64,000 bases of DNA from Coleofasciculus sp937127375 (lineage in GTDB: Bacteria > Cyanobacteriota > Cyanobacteriia > Cyanobacteriales > Coleofasciculaceae), in the NCBI GenBank assembly GCA_040218875.1, contig JAVJQP010000163.1. The stretch is one strand, 5' to 3'. Each line of letters starts with the position of its first letter. Position 1 is the stretch's first letter. The notes under the pieces were generated by a model. That model saw only the letters and a program-made list of their open reading frames with translations. It was not told the DNA's origin and searched no databases. Below, piece after piece: positions 25,731 to 33,232 of this stretch. The position numbers and the translations under genes are program-made.

Positions 25731-26886
25731 AAAGATAGTTTTGCAGGACTTCAAGCGTTTTCTGTCCAGTTTTTGCCCAGCTGAATTGACGGGCGCGTTG
25801 AAGTCCGAGGGTGCTAAGGCGCGATCGCAGTTGGCTGTCGGTGGCGATAGAATGCATGGCTGCTGAGAGTTCCAGGGTGTTGTAAGGGTTCACTAGGATA
25901 GCTGCATCACCAGATACTTCCGGGAGGGCGGAGAGGTTGGAGGTGATTACCGGAGTCCCACACGCCATGGCTTCTAGCACCGGGAGTCCAAAGCCTTCCC
26001 AGAGACTGGGGAAGATAAGTGCGATCGCGTTGTTGAGAAGTATGGGTAGTTGGTTGTAGGGAACATAGTTGAGGAATTTCACTTGATGGCTTAAGCCGAG
26101 GTGGTTGGCTTGGGCTTGCAGCTTAGGGGTGTAGCGTCGATCACTTGACCCGGCGATCCACAGTTCATAGTCGCCGCAGTTAGGCAAATTAGCAAAGGCG
26201 TTGATCAGTCGGTGTAGGTTTTTATAGGGGTCATGGCGTCCGATGTAGAGGAAATAGGGGTTATAGTTAGCTGAAGGTGCTTGATTGGGCTTGTTTTGAA
26301 ACGCAGAGGGACGCAGAGGTTGGCGCAGAGGGGCGCAGAGGGGGTGAAAGTGGTTAGCGTCGTAAGCTAGAGGAATGGGTGTGATTTTGGTGGCGGGGAT
26401 GTGGTAAAAGTCGGTAATGTCTCTGGCGGTGGCGGTGGAGTTACAGAGGATGTGTTGGGCTTGGGTGAGGACTTGGGGAATATAGTAACGGAAGTAGGGG
26501 GTGAGGGGAGAGTTAGGTTTGGGAAAGCGGAGTGGGATTAGGTCATGAACCATTACCACGTAGCGACAATGGGTATTAAGGGGGGCTTCGGGGATAGGAG
26601 AAAAGAGGAGGGGAGAGTTTAAGCTGTAGTAGAGGCGGGGAAGTTGGAGTTGAGTCCATAACAGGCGACGGAAGTGACCTTTTGTTCCGTGGGCGGGGCT
26701 GAGATTGGCGGGAACAGGGTAGTCGATAAAGTCAGAGGTGAGGGGAAAGTGGTTTGACGCGAGGGGTGAAATCAGTAGGGTAGGATTCAGGGGTTTTAAG
26801 TAGGGGAATAGGTTGGCAGCATAGGTGGCGATGCCAGTGGGTTGAGAAAATAGAATAGAGAGGTTGACTAACAGGGGAGAAGACAA
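25729..26886 (-). CDS. Glycosyltransferase family 4
   Basis: A 385-residue mannosyltransferase-like GT4. Motifs are VVMVHDLIPLRFPKPN in the N-terminal domain, YFLYIGRHDPYKNLHRLINA, and the C-terminal EGFGLPVLEAMACGTPVITS with the E-x7-E pair, then ALPEVSGDAAILVNP. Around residues 181-197 is an unusual stretch (CAPLRQPLRPSAFQNK) coded by a cgcagagg-type repeat at 26297-26342, which falls between the two Rossmann domains and is not expected in the family. It is the last gene of the long - strand cluster and resembles the upstream GT4. Confidence 0.88.
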   Translation of the reverse strand: MSSPLLVNLSILFSQPTGIATYAANLFPYLKPLNPTLLISPLASNHFPLTSDFIDYPVPANLSPAHGTKGHFRRLLWTQLQLPRLYYSLNSPLLFSPIPEAPLNTHCRYVVMVHDLIPLRFPKPNSPLTPYFRYYIPQVLTQAQHILCNSTATARDITDFYHIPATKITPIPLAYDANHFHPLCAPLRQPLRPSAFQNKPNQAPSANYNPYFLYIGRHDPYKNLHRLINAFANLPNCGDYELWIAGSSDRRYTPKLQAQANHLGLSHQVKFLNYVPYNQLPILLNNAIALIFPSLWEGFGLPVLEAMACGTPVITSNLSALPEVSGDAAILVNPYNTLELSAAMHSIATDSQLRSRLSTLGLQRARQFSWAKTGQKTLEVLQNYL

Positions 26887-26912
26887 GGTTAAATAATTGA
26901 TTGAAGAATTGA

Positions 26913-28079
26913 TTAACTGAGTAGAGATTTATAGGCGTTGAGGGTTTCCTTCGCCGTTCTTTCCCAAGAAAATAGTTTAGCTCTTGCTTTGCCTTTTTGA
27001 ATTAAGTCCTGGCGGAGTTGAGAGTCACTGATGATTTTTAAGATAGCCTCAGCTAACTCCATGGGGTCGTTGGGATCAATGAGAATAGCCGCATCTCCAG
27101 CGACTTCAGGTAGAGAGGAGGTATTGGAGGTAACCACAGGGGCGCCTAGAGTCATGGCTTCGAGAACCGGAAGACCAAATCCTTCGTAGTGGGAGGGATA
27201 GACAAAAACATCAGCGTTAGAGTAGAACAAGGCAACATGTTCATCACAGAGGTAGTCAAGATGATGGATATGGTGATTCCAGGGAGAGTTCTCAATGGCG
27301 GCAAATATCGGTTGATAATGCCACCCTTTTCTACCAATTAAGACTAAGTGATGCTCTAGTTTAAGGTTTTGTTTGAGTAAGTTAAATGCATTAATTAAGG
27401 TTTGGATATTTTTTCGGGGTTCTATGGTACTCACAAACAGAAGGTAAGGTGGTGAAAAGTCATAGTCAATGGATTCCATTACCTGATCCCTAAGATTGTT
27501 TTTCAAGTAACCTGATGAATAGCGGCTCGCCAGGGGAGTTACATAAATCTGTTGATGATTGACTCCTAAATAGTTGACAATATCGCGTTTAGAGCTTTCG
27601 GAAATCGTGAGAATTAAGTCAGTCCACTGTAAGTATCTCTTAATTCTTTTTTTATAGGTGGCAACCGTGGCATCAATATACTCAGGATATTTAATAAAGC
27701 TTAAATCATAAATATTAATAAGTCTCCGGCTGTTTTTACAGGGATATACTGAATAATTGGTTCCCTGTACTATATCAGGTGAACCCAAGCAATTCTCAAA
27801 ATACTGGGAAACCGCAACGTTAAATGGAAGAGATAATATAAGATTTGAGACTCTAACGGGTATAGGAATTAAGTAAAGAGGAGAAACTTGTTGTAGAGAG
27901 TATGGAAGAGAGAAACAACCACGCAGCAAATTTTTGAAGCCCGGTTGGTAAGCAATGCCTAGTTGAAAATTTTCCTGGACTTGTAGCTTGAGTAGGGATT
28001 CGATTAAATTTAATACGTAAAGACCCACTCCACTAGGATTGGGTTGAACAGGAGTGGCATCAATGACAATTTTTAGCAT
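26913..28079 (-). CDS. Glycosyltransferase family 4
   Basis: A 388-residue GT4 closely related to its downstream neighbour. It starts MLKIVIDATPVQPNPSGVGL and has LLFVSTIEPRKNIQTLINAF and EGFGLPVLEAMTLGAPVVTS followed by SLPEVAGDAAILIDP. The acceptor end is unknown. The two adjacent GT4s probably act successively on one glycan. It lies 26 bases upstream of the next gene in the same direction, consistent with co-transcription. Confidence 0.88.
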   Translation of the reverse strand: MLKIVIDATPVQPNPSGVGLYVLNLIESLLKLQVQENFQLGIAYQPGFKNLLRGCFSLPYSLQQVSPLYLIPIPVRVSNLILSLPFNVAVSQYFENCLGSPDIVQGTNYSVYPCKNSRRLINIYDLSFIKYPEYIDATVATYKKRIKRYLQWTDLILTISESSKRDIVNYLGVNHQQIYVTPLASRYSSGYLKNNLRDQVMESIDYDFSPPYLLFVSTIEPRKNIQTLINAFNLLKQNLKLEHHLVLIGRKGWHYQPIFAAIENSPWNHHIHHLDYLCDEHVALFYSNADVFVYPSHYEGFGLPVLEAMTLGAPVVTSNTSSLPEVAGDAAILIDPNDPMELAEAILKIISDSQLRQDLIQKGKARAKLFSWERTAKETLNAYKSLLS

Positions 28080-28094
28080 GAATTAAAAAATCCG

Positions 28095-28514
28095 CTAATT
28101 TTTGATTTTAAATGACCAATAAAAGTTTAGGATAAAATTGCTAATAGGAATTAAAACTAGGGCAAGTAATTGGGCAATTCCATACCAGATCGAAAAAACA
28201 TTCACCGCTAGAAACATAATTATCGTATTTAATAATAAGCCCATCAAAGAGACAGTCAGGTAACGTGGGAAAGAAACGCGATGTCTATTCTTCGCTCTAA
28301 ATGTCCACTTATAGTTCAGGATATAAGAAATAATCACAATAATGATAAATGCTAAAGCTGAACTAATTACGGGGTCATAGCGCAAAAGTTCTATGAATAA
28401 AGTTAAAAGAAATACATAGATCCCCGTACCTATCCCTCCAACCACTGCATATCGAATAAATTTATGGGTAAGCTTGGCTTTTCTGTATTTTTTAAATCTC
28501 ATGGGTTTAACCAA
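28095..28514 (-). CDS. GtrA family membrane protein
   Basis: A 139-residue protein with four predicted membrane helices, starting with a basic segment (RFKKYRKAKLTHKFI) and then RYAVVGGIGTGIYVFLLTLF, the GtrA/DPMS-associated pattern. Later segments are VISSALAFIIIVIISYILNY, YKWTFR and ISNFILNFYWSF. GtrA proteins are thought to flip polyprenyl-phosphate-linked monosaccharides across the membrane. Co-occurrence with the DPMS-like GT2 at 29392 and two YfhO proteins supports a lipid-linked glycosylation module. Confidence 0.88.
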   Translation of the reverse strand: MVKPMRFKKYRKAKLTHKFIRYAVVGGIGTGIYVFLLTLFIELLRYDPVISSALAFIIIVIISYILNYKWTFRAKNRHRVSFPRYLTVSLMGLLLNTIIMFLAVNVFSIWYGIAQLLALVLIPISNFILNFYWSFKIKN

Positions 28515-28556
28515 CGATTAATCATGACCAGATACCTGTATTCGATCATATTGAGT

Positions 28557-29399
28557 TCAGCGTTTACTAGCAATGACATACATAATGTCATACAAGTTCA
28601 GATAGAAATACCAATCCGTCAATCGGAGTCGCTTCAGCCAATGATACATTTTGGGGTTATTTTGCCGCAGCACAAAAATATTATAAGCAATATTGTCCAC
28701 ACTGCGATAAAAACCACAATACCGATTGTAGACAACATCAAATCCATAATTGTTTAGCATTTTTTCCAGTGTTTTTCTAGAAAAGTAATGGACATGAGTC
28801 GGAGGATGAATTAATCGCCAATTGCTTCTTCTGATTCGTGCATTCAGACTGCTAATGTCACCGGTTGTGATAGCCAGAAGCCCACCGTTATTCATCTGTT
28901 TGCTGATCTTTTCAATATAGAAGTGAGGTTGACCTATATGTTCAATTGTATCCCACATACAGACAACATCAAACCTCTGCTCACCAAAGTCATGCTTCAG
29001 CAAATCTGACTGAATCGCATCGAGGTGCAAGGTTTCACGGGCATATCGAACGCCTTCTTCGGTAATATCGATTCCCTGAACGTGATCAAAGTAATCCTGG
29101 GCAAACTCCAGGAAAAATCCGTAAGCACAGCCAATTTCCAGTAAATTCCGGTGAAACGTGGGGTTGAGAAATCTCTGCAGTGTTTTCAGTCGTAACTTGA
29201 AATTATTCTGCATAACTTTTTTATCCGCGACATAATCGCTATACTCTTCTCCGAAGAAATAATTTCGGCTATAAAGTTTAAATAGTTCGGCATCAGTCAG
29301 GTTTAAATCAGCAACCGTATGACCACACCGCTGGCATTTTAGCAGACCTTTATAGACCGATTCATGCTGCGTCGTTCCACAAACAATACACTCATTCAT
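28557..29399 (-). CDS. Class I SAM methyltransferase with N-terminal zinc-ribbon-like motif
   Basis: A 280-residue methyltransferase. The N terminus has two CxxC pairs (ECIVCGTTQ and LKCQRCGHTVAD), a small zinc-ribbon-like element seen in nucleotide-sugar and polysaccharide methyltransferases. The SAM-binding motif LLEIGCAYGFFLEFAQ begins near residue 86, with acidic motif II (QGIDITEEGVRYA) and CMWDTIEHIGQPHFYIEKIS. It overlaps the upstream GT2 stop by eight bases. The acceptor is probably a sugar on the cluster's glycan, which is inference. Confidence 0.85.
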   Translation of the reverse strand: MNECIVCGTTQHESVYKGLLKCQRCGHTVADLNLTDAELFKLYSRNYFFGEEYSDYVADKKVMQNNFKLRLKTLQRFLNPTFHRNLLEIGCAYGFFLEFAQDYFDHVQGIDITEEGVRYARETLHLDAIQSDLLKHDFGEQRFDVVCMWDTIEHIGQPHFYIEKISKQMNNGGLLAITTGDISSLNARIRRSNWRLIHPPTHVHYFSRKTLEKMLNNYGFDVVYNRYCGFYRSVDNIAYNIFVLRQNNPKMYHWLKRLRLTDWYFYLNLYDIMYVIASKR

Positions 29400-30339
29400 C
29401 GCGATGAAAATTTACCTTGTCTTCAATAATGTAGTGGGGTCTACCTTTAACTTCATCAAAAATTGCGCCAATATACTCTCCAATTATACCTAAAAAAATG
29501 AGTTGTACTCCACTAAATATTGACACTAAAAAGACTAGAGTTGTCCACCCCGAAGGCAGGGAGGCATAAATAAAATATTGAACGACGGATATAAGGGCAT
29601 AGATTAAGCCAAATAGGGCAAAAATAAATCCTGTAATAATGGCGGCTTTTAGCGGTTTTTTACTAAAGGAAACAACCCCCTCTAATCCAAACTGAACCAT
29701 CCGGTTGAGGGAATATTTACTCCGACCGGCTTTCCGTTTTCTGACTTGAAAGTAAATACTTGTGCTTCTAAATCCCACCCAACTAAAAAGACCTCGCAGA
29801 AATTGGTTTCTTTCTCGAATTTTATGTTTAAAGGTTTTGGCTACACGGTTAGATATTAATCTAAAATCGGCAGCACTTTCATTAATGGGGACGTCTGAGA
29901 GTTTGTTGATGATTTTGTAGAATAGTTTAGATGTCAAACGTTTAAAAATACTAATATCCTTGGAATCTTGGCGAATTGTATAAACAATATCATAGCCTTG
30001 TTCATACTTCATCAACATTTTGGGAATCAATGAAGGGGGATGCTGCAAATCGCTATCTAGCATAATCAAAACATCAGAATCACTATGATCGATTCCGGCT
30101 AGTAGTGACATTTGATGACCAAACCGAGACGACATCAATAGAATCTGTACAGCTTTATCCTGTTCAGCGATTGATTTTAATATTTCAAAACTCGCATCGG
30201 TGCTGCGGTCAACCACAAATAAAATTTTGGACTGATAACGCGGTGATAATCCAGCTAGCACCCCTGTAAGTTCCGTGTAGAAATCGTTGATTACCTCTTC
30301 TTCGTTGTAAACCGGGCTAATAATCGTCAAGGTTTTCAT
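29392..30339 (-). CDS. Polyprenyl-phosphate GT2 (DPMS/GtrB-like) with two C-terminal membrane helices
   Basis: A 315-residue GT-A enzyme that would charge polyprenyl phosphate with a single sugar. N-terminal motifs are TIISPVYNEEEVINDFYTEL, ILFVVDRSTDASFEILK, and VLIMLDSDLQHPP with the catalytic DxD-type acidic pair. The C-terminal third has two hydrophobic hairpin segments (AIITGFIFALFGLIYALISV; VFLVSIFSGVQLIFLGIIGE). The ending GEYIGAIFDEVKGRPHYIIE is diagnostic of the GtrB/CsbB/ArnC-like subgroup. Its neighbours include GtrA and YfhO, the two other parts of the known three-component system. Confidence 0.9.
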   Translation of the reverse strand: MKTLTIISPVYNEEEVINDFYTELTGVLAGLSPRYQSKILFVVDRSTDASFEILKSIAEQDKAVQILLMSSRFGHQMSLLAGIDHSDSDVLIMLDSDLQHPPSLIPKMLMKYEQGYDIVYTIRQDSKDISIFKRLTSKLFYKIINKLSDVPINESAADFRLISNRVAKTFKHKIRERNQFLRGLFSWVGFRSTSIYFQVRKRKAGRSKYSLNRMVQFGLEGVVSFSKKPLKAAIITGFIFALFGLIYALISVVQYFIYASLPSGWTTLVFLVSIFSGVQLIFLGIIGEYIGAIFDEVKGRPHYIIEDKVNFHRDE

Positions 30340-30356
30340 CGTCGATTTGAGCGGTT

Positions 30357-31274
30357 CTAATGGTGGGCATTGCTCTCCGAAAAGATTGAATGTATCACTG
30401 TCTCAAGGTTGGTTTTAGGAGTATAACCCAGCAGCGTTTGCAATTTTTCAATGCTACCATAATGAACGGGAACATCAACAGGTTTGAATCGTGCGGGATC
30501 GGTTTGAATGTCTACATCGATATTAGCTATCTCGATCAGCTTGTGCAGTAGATCACTCATGAGTATACCTTGTCCCGAACAAACATTAATCACCTGTCCA
30601 TACGCTGTTGGTGTCCGGATTAATTGCCAGTAAATTTTAATCACTTCTTGGATATCAATAAAATCTCTGGAACTGCTTAAATTGCCGACGTTGATGATTG
30701 AAGGGTGTTGACCTTGGGCGATTGCCGTAATCTGTTTGACAAAGCTTTGGATAGACAGATACTCGGGCATACCAGCACCAATTATATTAAACGGTCTGAC
30801 CATAACTAAGGGTCTCCCTTGTCTGGATAAGGCAAGTCCCATTAACGTTTGGGAAAGTTTACTAATCCCGTAGTGACTATAGGGACAGGTTGGCGTCTGT
30901 TCATGAATGGGAACTTGTTCAGGACTCACTAAACCATATTCAGCCGATGTCCCCACTAACAGGACAGGACAATTCTCATAGCCTGTAATCTCTAAGGCAT
31001 GCAAGAGTGTCGCGGCATAGACGGTATTAACCTGGTATAACAACGTGGGGTTAGTAGAACGGGCGACACCAGCTAAGTGAAACACATAGTTTGGCTGGAC
31101 AGCTTTAATGGTGTTTGCCAAAGCTGAAACCTCAGCCGTATCCGTTAAATAGTAATGATGTTCAGAAGCAGGTTGAGTGCCAAGGGTATGAATTTCTATT
31201 CCCTGACGTTCTAGATAAGGAATCAGATGCCGTCCGCAAAACCCACCCCCACCTGTGATTAGGGCTCTTTTCAT
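30357..31274 (-). CDS. NAD-dependent nucleotide-sugar epimerase/dehydratase (GDP-mannose dehydratase/reductase-like)
   Basis: A 305-residue extended SDR. Glycine motif ALITGGGGFCGRHLIPYL, acidic region, VFHLAGVARSTNPTLLYQVN, and active site YGISK with the upstream serine in VLLVGTSAEYG. RPFNIIGAGMPEYLSIQSFV and SRDFIDIQEVIKIYW follow. The pattern resembles GDP-6-deoxy-4-keto-mannose reductases and related dehydratases. Its start overlaps the stop of the nucleotidyltransferase by four bases, so the two are translationally coupled. Confidence 0.85.
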   Translation of the reverse strand: MKRALITGGGGFCGRHLIPYLERQGIEIHTLGTQPASEHHYYLTDTAEVSALANTIKAVQPNYVFHLAGVARSTNPTLLYQVNTVYAATLLHALEITGYENCPVLLVGTSAEYGLVSPEQVPIHEQTPTCPYSHYGISKLSQTLMGLALSRQGRPLVMVRPFNIIGAGMPEYLSIQSFVKQITAIAQGQHPSIINVGNLSSSRDFIDIQEVIKIYWQLIRTPTAYGQVINVCSGQGILMSDLLHKLIEIANIDVDIQTDPARFKPVDVPVHYGSIEKLQTLLGYTPKTNLETVIHSIFSESNAHH

Positions 31275-31987
31275 AGATTGGGCAGAAATTCAGCTTGTCT
31301 TGATTCAAATATTTCAGTGGCTGTTCGATAGTCGTCCATTCTGCCAATATCAAGCCAGTAACAGGATTCGCGATAACAATGAACTGGATGACCATCTTGG
31401 CATAATTTCAGCATCAGGTCAGGAATATCTAGATAGTCACCAACCTTTAAATAAGGCTGTATGGCATTTTTATTAAGAACATTCACGCCCATACTGACAT
31501 CAAAATGATAGGTAGGTTTTTCCACGTAACGCACTAGCTTTCCTTGATCATCCGTTTCCAGGACGCCAAAATCGACCTTCACGTCCCGTTGATAGATACC
31601 AATGGTGGCTGCTGCACCCTTATCTTTATGAAAAGCAATTAGATTCTGGTACTTTAACGTCGTCATTAAATCACCATTCATAACCAGAAAATCATCCTCT
31701 AATTGCTCCATCGCCAGAGCAATTGGACCGGCGGTTCCCAAAGCCCGTTCCTCGAATGAATAGCTAATATTCAAGCCCAGACGTTCACCCTTTTGAAAAA
31801 AAGCCTGAAGCAATTGGCTTAAATATCCCACAGCGAGGATGACATCCGTGATTCCTGCACCTTTGAGTTGCCGTAAGATAATCTCCAAAATCGGATAGTC
31901 ACCCACGGGCATTAGTGGCTTAGGAAGCACAGTGGTGTAAGGATGTAGCCGAGTTCCTCGACCACCGGCGAGAATTAAAGCCTGCAT
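31271..31987 (-). CDS. Sugar-1-phosphate nucleotidyltransferase
   Basis: A 238-residue nucleotidyltransferase that activates a sugar phosphate. The N-terminal motif MQALILAGGRGTRLHPYTTV, then LPKPLMPVGDYPILEIIL, carries the G-x-G-T-R-x(n)-PK signature. FLVMNGDLMT supplies a metal-binding aspartate, and FGVLETDDQGKLVRYVEKP follows. The start at 31987 is preferred to 32002 since the AGG-repeat motif normally begins at this Met. The protein is shorter than RmlA (about 290), closer to mannose- or heptose-phosphate enzymes, so the sugar is open. Confidence 0.85.
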   Translation of the reverse strand: MQALILAGGRGTRLHPYTTVLPKPLMPVGDYPILEIILRQLKGAGITDVILAVGYLSQLLQAFFQKGERLGLNISYSFEERALGTAGPIALAMEQLEDDFLVMNGDLMTTLKYQNLIAFHKDKGAAATIGIYQRDVKVDFGVLETDDQGKLVRYVEKPTYHFDVSMGVNVLNKNAIQPYLKVGDYLDIPDLMLKLCQDGHPVHCYRESCYWLDIGRMDDYRTATEIFESRQAEFLPNL

Positions 31988-31998
31988 TGATTTAGACC

Positions 31999-32988
31999 TC
32001 ACACAGCATACTGCTCTGATTTAAAAAGAGTTGGGTTATTTGAGACAAAGGTAATTACTTCTTTCAACCCAGCCTCCAGTGAATACTGGGGTTGCCAGCC
32101 AGTTCTTTCCCTGGCTTGTGTATTGTCACAGATGAGCTTGAACACTTCGCTTTTACTCGGACGCACTCGACGGCTATCGAGAACAAGGGGTTTGTCACTC
32201 TCCATCAAGGAAAGAATTGTTTTGGCTAACTCTCCAATCGTAATCCCTTTGCCAAAACCGACATTAGTCACCTTGCCAATCGTCTGTTCCGATTCTGCCA
32301 CGTTGATAAATCCCCTCACTGTGTCCTTAACATAAGTCAAATCGCGTACTGGGTCTAGTGATCCTAAACGGATCTGATTTTGGGTTAAGGCTTGACTGAT
32401 GATGCTGGGAATCACGGCGCGGGCTGACTGACGTGGACCATAGGTATTAAAGGGTCGAATTGTGGAAACGGGTAAACCAAAGGATAGATAATAGCTTTCA
32501 GCCATTTTATCAGCACCAATTTTAGACGCCGAGTAGGGGGATTGACCCTGCAAGGGATGGTTTTCGTCAATGGGGGTATAGATAGCCGTACCGTAAGTTT
32601 CTGAGGTTGAGGTATGAACAATCCGTTCGAGGTCGAAGTTTCGTCCTGCTTCTAGGACATTCATCGTGCCTTCGATATTGGTGCGAATATAGCTGCGGGG
32701 AGCAATATAGGAATAAGGTATCCCGATTAGCGCCGCCAGATGAAAAACAACGTGCTGGTTTTTGACCTGGCGATTGACGAAATCACTATCCTCAATATTG
32801 CCAGCGACGGCATTCAGGGCGGCTCGATGTTGGGGCGACAATAATTCCAGATTACCCCAATTGTTTTGCGAGTTGTAGTGGATTATCGCTGTAACTTGAG
32901 CGCCTGCTTCGAGCAACGCTTCACATAGATGACTACCAATGAAGCCACCTGCGCCAGTCACGACAACGTTTTTGCCAGTCCACCTCAT
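31999..32988 (-). CDS. NAD-dependent 4,6-dehydratase-like SDR
   Basis: A 329-residue extended SDR. It shows VVVTGAGGFIGSHLCEALLE, AAL-x-GIPYSYIAPRSYIRTN, STSETYG with the catalytic Thr/Ser, and YSASKIGAD with the YxxxK pair; RPFNTYGPRQSARAVIPSII follows. This resembles LegB-type UDP-sugar 4,6-dehydratases and GDP-mannose dehydratases; with only sequence, substrate choice is not secure. It leads the three-gene nucleotide-sugar group (31271-32988), which would feed the glycosyltransferases here. A 240-base gap with hairpin repeats separates it from the YfhO gene. Confidence 0.85.
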   Translation of the reverse strand: MRWTGKNVVVTGAGGFIGSHLCEALLEAGAQVTAIIHYNSQNNWGNLELLSPQHRAALNAVAGNIEDSDFVNRQVKNQHVVFHLAALIGIPYSYIAPRSYIRTNIEGTMNVLEAGRNFDLERIVHTSTSETYGTAIYTPIDENHPLQGQSPYSASKIGADKMAESYYLSFGLPVSTIRPFNTYGPRQSARAVIPSIISQALTQNQIRLGSLDPVRDLTYVKDTVRGFINVAESEQTIGKVTNVGFGKGITIGELAKTILSLMESDKPLVLDSRRVRPSKSEVFKLICDNTQARERTGWQPQYSLEAGLKEVITFVSNNPTLFKSEQYAV

Positions 32989-33232
32989 TCCTCACTCCTT
33001 ACCTAACTGATGGAGAAGACTTGCGATCGCGCCATCCCTCAATGGGCTGCAATACAGAGTACATAGTAGTCTTCTGGATGTACATTGTCGGTATCATACC
33101 ATGATGACTGGATCAAGGAAGTCTAAATCGAATGGCACGCTGATTAAGGCTGGTGGGCAGTACCCATCCTACGCTATATTAAGCGTTTTGCTGATCCGCA
33201 AATGCACGCTTTTCAGTGCCATTGAGTCTAAA

